Position numbers and translations under genes: made by a program
Shown: positions 27,203 through 35,710 of the stretch, one piece after another
Layout of the letters: each line of letters begins with the position of its first letter
Position numbering within the stretch: position 1 is the first letter of the stretch
Notes under the pieces: generated by a model
What the model was told of the DNA's origin: nothing
What the model saw: the letters and a program-made list of their open reading frames with translations, nothing else
Database searches by the model: none
DNA from: Candidatus Gottesmanbacteria bacterium
GTDB lineage: Bacteria; Patescibacteria; Microgenomatia; 2-02-FULL-39-11
Direction: 5' to 3'
Assembly (NCBI GenBank): GCA_016186795.1
Contig: JACPKY010000002.1
Coordinates: forward strand, 383,814 to 447,813
DNA: 64,000 nt

Positions 27203-28849
27203 TCATAAATCCTCATGAGGAAATACAAATGGTGTACCTTTGAGTATTCCGTCACACATAGTTGTAAGACCTGGATATTTTCCTGTTAGCAAATCATGTA
27301 GTCCCTCTAAATTCAAAGTAAACGTGAACTTTTCTTTGGATTCAATGAAAGGTAGTGGAATCATACGTCTGAAAAAGAAATGAAATGCATATTTTTTTGC
27401 CATATTTACTTGACGATCTGTTAATTTCTTCTTAAACGGTAGTTTGTCAAGAATCTTTTTGTACTCTTTTTTACTTGTTACGTCAATAGAAAAGCCTTTA
27501 TTTCTGATCCATGACTCTCCACATACGATCATGGGTATTCCAAGTGGGGAAAGTTCAATACCGGTTTTTGTATTGTAGATAATAACGGCATTACACTTTT
27601 CCATAACCGCATAAGTACTGATTGTGCTTTCAGGAGGAATAATTTTTATGTTGGAGGCAAGATGAGGATAGTATTTTTTTATTTCTGAAAGTAATGGCTG
27701 TCGAGAAGGAACCAACCCATGTATTTCTGCAGGATGAATTCGTATAAGAAGTTGAATACTTTTCCTTTTTGAAAAATATGAAATTGTTGTCAAAACCCAA
27801 TCTATCATATTATCAAAAGCAACCGAATTGTAATGAAGACGTGCATCCCACATAACGTTTGTCAACACCCCAATACAAGGCTTTTTAAAATCTATACCAA
27901 TGTTGTACTCTATCTTACCAACGTCCTCTAATGGATTTTCATGAAACCATATCCAATCAGAAGTACCAGAACGTCTTGAGTAAAGATACGTATCTAACCG
28001 TTTTTCAAGTTTTGGAGTTAATTGTAAGTTCTTCCATACATCCGCTTTCTCCTCTAACATCGTATGATGGTACGTATCACCATGACTAAAAATGAATGTA
28101 TGGCGCCTGTATGCTGGGTTCCAATTAACAATACGTACTTTTTCCCTTCGACAAATCTCGCCAATAATACCTTGTGGGATATAAATACCATGATGAAAAC
28201 AGGCTATATCATACTTTTTTTTCTTAAGTAAATTCTGCAAAGCATACGCAGAAAGAAATCCTGCATGGATGTATCTTTTTAGAACATCATTTCCAAAACG
28301 CTCTCCTTCAAGATCACCGCGGCCAAAATAGCGAAGAGTTCCCGCATATGCATGTTCTCCTAAAGCAACATGCTTATACATATACTCATCAACATGAGGC
28401 AGTGGCACATTATATGCGTTTGCTCTTGCTTGCTTTTGCTCTTTCTTACCAACTAACTCACTGTAGTAATGAATAGGAAGACCAAGAGGAGTAAAAACTT
28501 TTTTGCCGGCACTTAAACAGGAATCACAAATATTCAATTGACCTTTTTCTACTAGTTTTTGGGGATCAATTTTTGCAATTTTCGTCATTTGGCATGCCGG
28601 TAGAAATTTATCGCAAAGAAGTATATCAACACTGGCTCCCCGAAGAGTAAGGGAAACGGCCAAAGTACTTTCAAGTACTGTAGCATGGTTATACCCTCCA
28701 AGACTTGTTGCTATAAGGACGCGAGGACTTTTTGCTCTCTTTTTGGCATCTTCCCAATAGGATTTATTTTTTGCAATTATTTTTAACCAATCTACATGGA
28801 GATTTTTTCCTCGTCTGTTAAGTTTGGGAAATATGGGTATGTCTACCAT
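27203..28849 (-). CDS. Capsule-synthesis-like GT-B protein (KpsS-like outline)
   Basis: 548 residues. After a leader of 40 residues comes a GT-B-like N-half with IATSLGGYNHATVLES, a C-D-S-C pair (NICDSCLSAGKKVF), FHHGIYIPQG and NWNPAYRRHTFIFSHGDTYH. The C-half has LLIRIHPAEIHG, IIPPESTISTYAVMEKC and IIYNTKTGIELSPLGIPMIV, the arrangement seen in KpsS/KpsC-type Kdo transferases and related capsule proteins. Function not assigned: transferase of a ulosonic acid or other sugar is likely. It is 1 base from the GT2 gene upstream. Confidence 0.68.
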   Translation of the reverse strand: MVDIPIFPKLNRRGKNLHVDWLKIIAKNKSYWEDAKKRAKSPRVLIATSLGGYNHATVLESTLAVSLTLRGASVDILLCDKFLPACQMTKIAKIDPQKLVEKGQLNICDSCLSAGKKVFTPLGLPIHYYSELVGKKEQKQARANAYNVPLPHVDEYMYKHVALGEHAYAGTLRYFGRGDLEGERFGNDVLKRYIHAGFLSAYALQNLLKKKKYDIACFHHGIYIPQGIIGEICRREKVRIVNWNPAYRRHTFIFSHGDTYHHTMLEEKADVWKNLQLTPKLEKRLDTYLYSRRSGTSDWIWFHENPLEDVGKIEYNIGIDFKKPCIGVLTNVMWDARLHYNSVAFDNMIDWVLTTISYFSKRKSIQLLIRIHPAEIHGLVPSRQPLLSEIKKYYPHLASNIKIIPPESTISTYAVMEKCNAVIIYNTKTGIELSPLGIPMIVCGESWIRNKGFSIDVTSKKEYKKILDKLPFKKKLTDRQVNMAKKYAFHFFFRRMIPLPFIESKEKFTFTLNLEGLHDLLTGKYPGLTTMCDGILKGTPFVFPHEDL

Positions 28850-28850
28850 C

Positions 28851-29753
28851 TTAGGGAAAAAACCTTTTTAGAAATAAAATCAATCTATTCATGTATCCCT
28901 TTTTCCGTACGAAATACCAAAACGCCATATAAAATCCGATGAAAAAATTGGAATAGATGTGACGTCGGGGAAATAAACTGATAAAAACGATAAGTCCGAT
29001 CATGTGAGTAAGTACAGGAAACCTCGCCCAAAAGGGTATTTTCCCATCTTCAAACAAACTCAAGTATTGATGGTGTATTTCATCATCAGCCGTACGTTTT
29101 AATTGAAAAAAACGTCGTTTCCACAGATATTTTTTTACTTGCTTAAACTGTCCCCAAACTGATAATTCCATCAGTACAAGTCTATCTGGCATTAGACAGT
29201 AGGGGTAAATACTTGTTCTTCTTAGTATATCTCTCCGCATAAGGCCATACGCCATATTGCCAACGTTGACCATCTTTTGACAAACAAGTTTTACTCTCTT
29301 CATCTTCGGAACTCTTGCTGTATCGAAATCGGAAAATCGGTATGAGAGTACTTTCCCTTTTTCATTTATAGCCTTTGTACGAGGATATGCAAGAACAACA
29401 TCTCTATTTTCCTCGAGTATCAAAACTAGGATTTTAACAAAATTCTTATGCCAGATATCGTGATTTGAACCCCACATAAAGTATTCTCCATGAGTATAGT
29501 TAAAGACTTTGCGAAAATTTAAAATCGCACCCCTGTTTTTATCGCTTTGCAAAATCTTAATTCGTTTATCTTTCCTTGCAAACTCTTTACAAATCGAAAG
29601 AGTTGCATCGGTTGATGCATCATCTGAAACGATGATTTCAATATGTTTGTATGATTGGGTAACTAATGATTGAAGCGCCTCTCGAATATATGGTTCTCCG
29701 TTATACGCTGGTATACCAATTGAGACGAGTTTTTTGTTATTAATTTTTTTCAT
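28851..29753 (-). CDS. Glycosyltransferase family 2 (GT-A), paralogue of the one at 34624
   Basis: 300 residues: SIGIPAYNGEPYIREAL at the N-terminus, VSDDASTDAT near 40-49, and WGSNHDIWH in place of a classical DxD loop. The C-terminal third has GNMAYGLMRRD, LPDRLVL-type MPDRLVLMELSVWGQFKQVKKYLWKRRF and a hydrophobic end. The GT2 at 34624-35685 repeats this pattern (GNMIYGLLR, LPDVLFLLELSLHG-FKQVK-LWYRRY), so both descend from one gene. The HD variant of the metal motif is shared by both. Donor unknown. It overlaps the upstream GT-B gene by 14 bases. Confidence 0.84.
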   Translation of the reverse strand: MKKINNKKLVSIGIPAYNGEPYIREALQSLVTQSYKHIEIIVSDDASTDATLSICKEFARKDKRIKILQSDKNRGAILNFRKVFNYTHGEYFMWGSNHDIWHKNFVKILVLILEENRDVVLAYPRTKAINEKGKVLSYRFSDFDTARVPKMKRVKLVCQKMVNVGNMAYGLMRRDILRRTSIYPYCLMPDRLVLMELSVWGQFKQVKKYLWKRRFFQLKRTADDEIHHQYLSLFEDGKIPFWARFPVLTHMIGLIVFISLFPRRHIYSNFFIGFYMAFWYFVRKKGYMNRLILFLKRFFP

Positions 29754-31110
29754 TTATCATTCGTAAACTTTCGATAATATCGGAGGCAGCCTCACCAGCT
29801 GAGGTATTGAGACCATAGGGCTGAATATAATTTCGAATAAAAAGATTTTGTGATTTTTTTAGTTCGTTACCCATCTTTTCTATTCTCTTTATATGCGCTA
29901 TTGCTTGACCGATGGTATTGGCTTGCAAGTAAATATTTTTCTTTAAGAGATATTGAAAATGAAGAGCTTTTATGGCATTTGTACGTTCATACTCGTGAGG
30001 CCGAAGTGCAATAACCGGTTTTCCTATAATGACTGCATCAATCATTGCGCTTGTATTTATTCCAATAGAACAGATAGCATACTTTAAACTGAGACAAAAT
30101 TCTTCTATCGCCTCTTTTGTGTCAGCTATTTCAAAGGAGCGAAAAAGCACTTTCACATTCCTGAGCTTTATTTGTTTAAATATCTCCTGATTTGCTCCAT
30201 GAGGTCGTACGAGTAGAATTAAATTGCGAATTTCTTGATTGGGAGATTTTGCAATTTCTCTTGCAAGATTTTTAACAAGCCATGTCTCATCAAATGCAAT
30301 ATTTGCAGAAGATCCAAGATAGATAATATACTGCTGCCCCTCTTTGATACCTAATTTTCCAAAAAACTGTTTCCGCGTCTGGATCTTTTTACCGATTGTA
30401 AACCATTTGTCAAAAAGCGGCGCTCCCATGATTTTAATTAAAGACGAGGACACTTTATGGATCTGAGTTAATTCCTTCTTATGGATAGAATTCCAGGCTA
30501 AAAAAGTTCCTGGTCTCACATGAAAAAGTCCTTTTGTTGTGAGGTTATCCCAGCTATGAATAGCTATCACTGTCGGAATATTGAGTGCATTTGCTGCTTT
30601 TATATATTCGACTTCTTCCGAATAACGCATATTGACCGGAGAAGCAACGACCACATGAGGTTTTTTTCCAATTAACTCCTTCATAATCTGACTATCAGGA
30701 GGTGCACTTTTTTCCAAAGAATGTAATACTCTCTCTATGAAATTCGAAGTTATGTATCTCTTAATAAGGCTCAATCGAAAGAGGAAACGAAGTATTCTCG
30801 GTTGGTACCCCTCCCATCTTTTAAGGTAAAATCCTGGATAACTTTTTTGTTTACAGTAGTATATATATGTTAATAACTCTCGGGACGGAAAAAGAATTTT
30901 TCTCCATAAATCGTCTCTTCGTTTAAGCCAACCAGTTGATGAGTTCCTCCACGATAATGCATGTTTGGAATTCTTGTACGCATTTCTTTTGGTACTCCAT
31001 TTTTTATCAAAGAGTATTTCGACAAAATGACCGCGCTTGGACAATTCCTCTATGATCGATTCATGATATGCAATAAATCCAATGGAACGGATAATGTACA
31101 AAATTTTCAT
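29740..31110 (-). CDS. GT-B-like glycosyltransferase, unassigned family
   Basis: 456 residues. Rossmann start KILYIIRSIGFIAYHESIIEE..., then HSWDNLTTKGLFHVRPG in the middle (acceptor-side loop often seen in CPR/archaeal surface-glycan proteins) and a C-half with YIVLGSS-like YIIYLGSSANIAFDE, LLVRPHGANQE, and ICSIGINTSAMIDAVIIGKPVIAL. This resembles CDP-glycerol/UDP-GlcNAc-type GT-B folds without a named relative. AAAGG 4 bases before the ATG and a perfect TATAAT 20 bases upstream make it the first gene of its operon. No membrane helix. Confidence 0.65.
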   Translation of the reverse strand: MKILYIIRSIGFIAYHESIIEELSKRGHFVEILFDKKWSTKRNAYKNSKHALSWRNSSTGWLKRRDDLWRKILFPSRELLTYIYYCKQKSYPGFYLKRWEGYQPRILRFLFRLSLIKRYITSNFIERVLHSLEKSAPPDSQIMKELIGKKPHVVVASPVNMRYSEEVEYIKAANALNIPTVIAIHSWDNLTTKGLFHVRPGTFLAWNSIHKKELTQIHKVSSSLIKIMGAPLFDKWFTIGKKIQTRKQFFGKLGIKEGQQYIIYLGSSANIAFDETWLVKNLAREIAKSPNQEIRNLILLVRPHGANQEIFKQIKLRNVKVLFRSFEIADTKEAIEEFCLSLKYAICSIGINTSAMIDAVIIGKPVIALRPHEYERTNAIKALHFQYLLKKNIYLQANTIGQAIAHIKRIEKMGNELKKSQNLFIRNYIQPYGLNTSAGEAASDIIESLRMINEKN

Positions 31111-31130
31111 ACGCCTTTGCAGACATCAGA

Positions 31131-31136
31131 ATTATA
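31131..31136 (-). promoter_or_regulatory. -10 box (TATAAT) before the GT-B gene, with AAAGG leader
   Basis: Perfect TATAAT on the minus strand in the 60-base gap, the longest gene-free stretch in the window. It ends 20 bases upstream of the ATG, leaving room for a short leader with AAAGG before the start. No -35 hexamer matches. Upstream in the same gap the sequence CGGAGA occurs twice as a direct repeat (31141-31158 region), significance unknown. Confidence 0.4.
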
Positions 31137-31170
31137 CTCTCGGAGATCATCCGGAGAAAGAACGGATTAT

Positions 31171-32400
31171 TCAGTATATCTTGAGCTTCGGAAGAGGAAT
31201 AACGAGTTTCCCATTCCATCTCTTAACATATTCAAGTTTTTTTCGTATTTCTTCTTTTATATTCCACGGAAAGATAATGACGTAATCTGGTTTATACCTT
31301 ACAATTTCCTTTGGGTGGAAAATTGGAATTCCAGTTCCTGCTATTGTTTTCCCCTGTTTTTGTGGGATGATATCTACTGTAAAATCCACAAAATCTTTTC
31401 CGATCCCACAATAGTTTAGTAGTGTTGCTGCTTTTGCGGGTGCACCGTATCCAACTATTTTCATATGTTTTTTTTTGGCTGTAAGAAAAAACTCAAGGAG
31501 GTTAAATTTTACTTTCAACACTTCATTCTTAAAACTAGAGTATTTTCGAAGTGTTCTCAGTCCAAACTTCTTCTCTTTTTCTATTATTTTTTTTACATTT
31601 CGCGTTATGGATTTGGTACTGTCACTTTTATGTTTTATATACAATCTCAATGATCCTCCATGCGTTGGTAATTCTTCGGCATCAAATATAGAAAGTTCTT
31701 CTAACTCAAATAAAAATTTAGCAGAAGAGAGGCTAAAATAGGAAAAATGCTCATGGTAAATAGTATCAAATAGTTTCTTGCGTATAAGCTGATAGACATG
31801 AGGAAATTCGGCAGTGATTACTCCTCTATCCTTTAACAATATACGTAATCCCTTTACAAAATCGAGTAAGTCATCGTTATGGGGAATGACATTATTGCAG
31901 ATAATTAAATCAGCAACCTTACCCTTTTCTCGCAAGGATTGGGCAAGGCCTGAACTAAAAAATGATGAAAGAGTAAAGATACCTTTCTTTCTTGCTTTTG
32001 TAACTGCTTGTTTTGCAGGATCAATACCTAAAATATGATATTTCTTCCTAAGAAAATATTGAAGTAAGTACCCATCGTTGCTTCCTATCTCAATAACGAA
32101 TGATTTTTTATTCTGCAAAAATCTCTTGATTGCAACATCCACATACTTCTCAATATGAGAAAGCCATGATTGGGAATACGAGGAAAAATAAAGATACTCT
32201 TTTGTAAAAATTTTCTTTGCTTTCTGAAATGCGGGTAGTTGCACAAGAAAACACCGAGGACAAACATAAGCTGCAAGCGGGAAAAATTCTTCCGGCTTAT
32301 AATCTTCATTTATCTTCCGATAGTTATTTGCAAGAGGAGATTTACCCAAAGATAAGAACGGAGCAGAAATTATTTGGTCACAGATTCTGCAGTGTATCAT
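31171..32400 (-). CDS. Sugar C-methyltransferase, TylC3/NovU/TcaB9 type
   Basis: 409 residues with the three-part layout of SAM-dependent sugar C-methyltransferases: zinc-binding N-terminus (C4, C7, C47, C50), central SAM domain with EIGSNDGY at 104-111, and C-terminal Methyltransf_14 Rossmann part with GYGAPAKAATLLNYCGI. The catalytic segment DTIYHEHFSYFSL (Tyr215, Glu217, His218) matches the Tyr/Glu/His set of TcaB9. These enzymes place a methyl on C3 (or C5) of a 4-keto-6-deoxy nucleotide sugar. No obvious dTDP- or CDP-hexose 4,6-dehydratase partner can be named in the window. It overlaps the GT2 gene upstream by 4 bases for the shorter frame. Confidence 0.88.
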   Translation of the reverse strand: MIHCRICDQIISAPFLSLGKSPLANNYRKINEDYKPEEFFPLAAYVCPRCFLVQLPAFQKAKKIFTKEYLYFSSYSQSWLSHIEKYVDVAIKRFLQNKKSFVIEIGSNDGYLLQYFLRKKYHILGIDPAKQAVTKARKKGIFTLSSFFSSGLAQSLREKGKVADLIICNNVIPHNDDLLDFVKGLRILLKDRGVITAEFPHVYQLIRKKLFDTIYHEHFSYFSLSSAKFLFELEELSIFDAEELPTHGGSLRLYIKHKSDSTKSITRNVKKIIEKEKKFGLRTLRKYSSFKNEVLKVKFNLLEFFLTAKKKHMKIVGYGAPAKAATLLNYCGIGKDFVDFTVDIIPQKQGKTIAGTGIPIFHPKEIVRYKPDYVIIFPWNIKEEIRKKLEYVKRWNGKLVIPLPKLKIY

Positions 32401-33353
32401 TTTTTTAATTTCTCCAGAAATATTAATCCTCTTCCAACGTTTCTACCGATTATTTCAAAATCTCGCATAAGCAATTTTACCCAGTCAAATCCAATCGATC
32501 CTTTAAGTGCCCGAGTGATAAATTCTCGGATAAATGAATAGGGTAAGAAAAATGGGATGAAGAGGAAAAATAGCAAAAGAGTCAATATTGGATAACCATC
32601 CTTTTGTGTTTTCAAACTTCTTTCAATAAGAGCCCAGCATTTTCCTCCATTGAAAGAGCGTCTCAGTAAATTTAGCAGGCGCATTTTTTTCCGACTTACA
32701 AAATGATGAACATAGCATGGAAGGGAAAAATAAACTTTCTGATCCTTTTTTGGAATTGTTGCTCTATAACTATCCAATACTTTTCTTTCTTCCCCAATCC
32801 TGATCTTATTCCCTTTCATTCCTAGAGCGGGATCAAATAGACCTAGTTGACATAGAATTTTTTTCCGGATGGTAAAATTAGCTCCACTGACTTTGCATGA
32901 GTCAGAAAATCCTGATCGATTCTCATCTTTTTTCGTATAGTACATGCTTCTTAGCCAAAACGGTTTATTTCCTTCAAAGACAGGATAGACAGGGCCGCTG
33001 ACAATATCAGGCTTATATCTTGAAACAATACGCATGAGATTTTTTATGTAGGTAGGCGGAACAGTTGCATCATCATCGATGTAACAAAGATATATTCCCT
33101 CTGCTACACTTGCTCCTCTATTTCTTGTACCTGATAAGCCAACTTTCGGTTCAAGAAAATATTTGATATTTGGGTTCCTTTTTTGGAATTCTTCCACGAC
33201 ATTTTTGGTATTATCAGGTGAATTATTATCGACAACGATTATTTCAACCGCCTTTTTTCTTCCGATCGAGGAAACAAGTGAAAGAAGACACTTTCTTAGT
33301 AATTTTTCCCTATAATAGGTGCAAACTATAACTGAAAGGAGAGGCTTGTCCAT
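32397..33353 (-). CDS. Glycosyltransferase family 2 (GT-A), paralogue of the one at 11213
   Basis: 318 residues from the ATG at 33353; an ATG 11 codons earlier (33386) lies inside the previous gene, while 33353 starts 5 bases after its stop and right at the domain (PLLSVIVCTYYR). VDNNSPDNT near 38-46 and YIDDDA near 92-97 are the nucleotide and metal motifs. Shared with the GT2 at 11213 are VSGPV-P and the FDPALGMKGN-type loop with IGEER. The C-terminus carries a hydrophobic helix (LTLLLFFLFIPFFLPY), so it is membrane-attached. Probably works with the SurC-like protein encoded just upstream. Confidence 0.85.
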   Translation of the reverse strand: MDKPLLSVIVCTYYREKLLRKCLLSLVSSIGRKKAVEIIVVDNNSPDNTKNVVEEFQKRNPNIKYFLEPKVGLSGTRNRGASVAEGIYLCYIDDDATVPPTYIKNLMRIVSRYKPDIVSGPVYPVFEGNKPFWLRSMYYTKKDENRSGFSDSCKVSGANFTIRKKILCQLGLFDPALGMKGNKIRIGEERKVLDSYRATIPKKDQKVYFSLPCYVHHFVSRKKMRLLNLLRRSFNGGKCWALIERSLKTQKDGYPILTLLLFFLFIPFFLPYSFIREFITRALKGSIGFDWVKLLMRDFEIIGRNVGRGLIFLEKLKK

Positions 33354-33358
33354 ATCTT

Positions 33359-34627
33359 CTAATTTGGGAGTAAAATACTTTTCCATCTATTAAGCTTTGC
33401 ATCTATTTCAGAATCAGAAAATAGGTCACTATCGTGCGTATCGGGATTGAAATAAGTTTTTGGTAAAAACCTATTTTGCACGTAAGTATAAAGGGCATCC
33501 GCCTTTTTGGGGAATGAAACATTGTCAACTCTTGGGTTATCGAGAAGATTTTGGATAAAATTAGTTAGCTTCTCAATTGGATCATGGGTCTGAAACATCG
33601 TCGTATATGCCCACATTTTTAATTTCTTCCCTGAAACGCTCCCCTCACCTCGACACATCTTTTGAAGTGACCTATAACTCTTTATCTTTTCAACATATCT
33701 ATACCAAGAATTACTCACAATTTTGGGAAAACGAATCGGTTCAAAGATATAGATAGGTTTATTCGCTACAGCCCCTTCAATAAGTGTCGTACTAAATGAA
33801 GAAAGTACGATATCTGACGCAAGAACCCACTCTCTCACCGATTCTTTTTTGATAATATGAATACGTGTTGAGCTTTTGCCACTGTTTTTATTATAGAAAT
33901 GCAAAAGAAGAGTTTTTGCTGTTGCTGGTCTTGGCCGAAGTATTACTTCTATATCTTCTTCATATGAAAGTCTTTCCAACCACTCAAGAAGAAGACGAAG
34001 TGACCGTTGACTAAAATCTCGCAGAGAAAAAAGAGAGGTGGTTGATATTCCATCTCCACTTACCCGTTGCAATCTTTTATCTGTCTCAAATGCCCACCTG
34101 TAATTTTCTGGTATAAATATCCATTTTTTCTTTTTATCAAGATGATATTTTCTACTTAAGATCTGTCTATTTGTAAAGAATAATTTATATGGGTTTTGAT
34201 ACAGCTCGTAGATTGGATTACCATTGAGAAAAATTTTATCCTCACCGACTCCATTCTCGAGTAAGTATTTCTTGTAAAATGGAGCCCAGGCGTGGTGGAA
34301 AATATGATTTTTTGTAAATGAATCTTTTGGTTTTTTCAGTTTTTGCTGAAGTGGGTAGAAGATTTGCTCCCACGCAAGATTAAAAAAGAGTGCACTTGGC
34401 CAAATGCGGATAAACTCTTTCATTCCAAGATCATCCCGGCTATAAAAAAAGGGGACAACCACAACCTTTGGACGAAAGGTTTTCATTGCTTCTTTTGCAT
34501 CTCCATAGATATGCTTTATCACAACTTTGTGGGGAGATTTTGCTTCTACAAGTGCTTTTACTATCAACGCAACGTCAAGTTCTCTGGCAACATGTTCTAT
34601 AAAGTAGAGTACATCAACCGGTTTCAT
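33359..34627 (-). CDS. SurC-like GT-B surface-carbohydrate protein (paralogue 2)
   Basis: 422 residues. Collinear with the protein at 14882-16183: FIEHVARELDVA, NLAWEQIFY, HHAW, FIPENYRW, RPRPAT, EWVLASDIVLSSFSTTLIE and KPIYIFEP occur in the same order and spacing. Predicted cytoplasmic glycosyltransferase of two Rossmann halves; reaction unknown. ATGA overlap with the GT2 gene downstream of its end and 4-base overlap with the GT2 upstream make a tight GT2-SurC-GT2 trio. The other copy also has a paralogous GT2 a few genes downstream, so the pair may have been duplicated together. Confidence 0.7.
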   Translation of the reverse strand: MKPVDVLYFIEHVARELDVALIVKALVEAKSPHKVVIKHIYGDAKEAMKTFRPKVVVVPFFYSRDDLGMKEFIRIWPSALFFNLAWEQIFYPLQQKLKKPKDSFTKNHIFHHAWAPFYKKYLLENGVGEDKIFLNGNPIYELYQNPYKLFFTNRQILSRKYHLDKKKKWIFIPENYRWAFETDKRLQRVSGDGISTTSLFSLRDFSQRSLRLLLEWLERLSYEEDIEVILRPRPATAKTLLLHFYNKNSGKSSTRIHIIKKESVREWVLASDIVLSSFSTTLIEGAVANKPIYIFEPIRFPKIVSNSWYRYVEKIKSYRSLQKMCRGEGSVSGKKLKMWAYTTMFQTHDPIEKLTNFIQNLLDNPRVDNVSFPKKADALYTYVQNRFLPKTYFNPDTHDSDLFSDSEIDAKLNRWKSILLPN

Positions 34628-35685
34628 ATGGAATTTTTGATATTTCGAGTGAGGAATACATACATATCGTATATATTCTTACTAAGATGTAGAATAAATT
34701 TACCAAGACGAGAAACTGCTGCAAAGCGAAAAATTAAATACATATTTCGAATAAAAGATCTGTATTCATCATATTTTTTGTACAGTTTTTGAGATAGGTT
34801 TAAGTAAGGAAGAATAACATATTTTCCTATAATGCGACTATCTCGCTGAAGCTTAGGGAGTGAACGAATAAAAAAAAGTATACTTACTTGTGTTGCAATG
34901 TAACGGATATAAAAATCATTTTGTTTGGAGACCAAAACCTGATACCAAAATATTGCAAAAGAATTCGTTACTGGCCATGGAATACGTAAATACCAAGGAT
35001 GTTTATAAAAAGCAATCCTTCTTTGCCTTTCGATACTAAATAAATCAACATACCGCCTATACCACAACTTTCTCTTTACTTGCTTAAACGTCCCATGCAG
35101 AGATAGCTCAAGAAGAAAAAGGACATCTGGAAGCAAAAAATAACGAAATATGCCAGCTTCCGGAATCTTATTTGCACGAAGCAATCCATAAATCATATTG
35201 CCAAAATTTTTCCCATGAGCGGCAACAGTAAGAGCGCATTGTGGGGCGGAGAGACCAAATGTCTCAAATACATCCGATTTGACAGGAAGTGTTTTTCCTT
35301 GACCATCGATTCGCACCGTTAAAGGGTACGCCATAACAACTTCAGGGTATTTTTGAAGAACTTCTACATGGTGAGATAACCATTCGGGGTGGTAAACATC
35401 ATGTCCTGCCGCCCAAGTGAAATAATCGGCATTCTTCCCTCCCAACTCATACGTCTTGCGGTAATTGTAAATATACCCCATGCGTTTCTCGTTTTGAAAA
35501 TAGCGTATTCGTTTATTTTTCTTCTTATACGCTGCAATTATTTGAGGAGTATGATCCGTTGATACATCGTCAAGGATTAGGAATTGGAAGTCTCTATAGG
35601 TTTGACAAAGAAGAGACTCTATCGCTTCCCCAACATGTTTTTCTTCGTTATACACGAACATCGCAATGGTAATCTTCGGTTTCAT
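34624..35685 (-). CDS. Glycosyltransferase family 2 (GT-A), paralogue of the one at 28851
   Basis: 353 residues from the ATG at 35685, which lies 25 bases after the upstream epimerase stop; a longer frame to 35778 would bury 68 bases in that gene and adds a basic non-domain tail, so it is not used. Motifs: ITIAMFVYNEEKHVGEAI, LDDVSTDHT, and WAAGHDVYH in the metal-loop position. The C-terminal 80 residues contain amphipathic and hydrophobic stretches suggesting inner-membrane association. It shares the GNM-YGLLR and FKQVK-LW-RR stretches with the 28851 protein. Donor and acceptor unknown. Confidence 0.84.
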   Translation of the reverse strand: MKPKITIAMFVYNEEKHVGEAIESLLCQTYRDFQFLILDDVSTDHTPQIIAAYKKKNKRIRYFQNEKRMGYIYNYRKTYELGGKNADYFTWAAGHDVYHPEWLSHHVEVLQKYPEVVMAYPLTVRIDGQGKTLPVKSDVFETFGLSAPQCALTVAAHGKNFGNMIYGLLRANKIPEAGIFRYFLLPDVLFLLELSLHGTFKQVKRKLWYRRYVDLFSIERQRRIAFYKHPWYLRIPWPVTNSFAIFWYQVLVSKQNDFYIRYIATQVSILFFIRSLPKLQRDSRIIGKYVILPYLNLSQKLYKKYDEYRSFIRNMYLIFRFAAVSRLGKFILHLSKNIYDMYVFLTRNIKNSI

Positions 35686-35710
35686 AAAGAGGTATCTTAC
35701 AACAACTACG

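Noticed and set aside
30961..31419. 152-codon plus-strand open frame across the ends of two minus-strand genes
   Set aside because: Spans the real stop and start regions of the GT-B and C-methyltransferase genes, has no domain or ribosome site.
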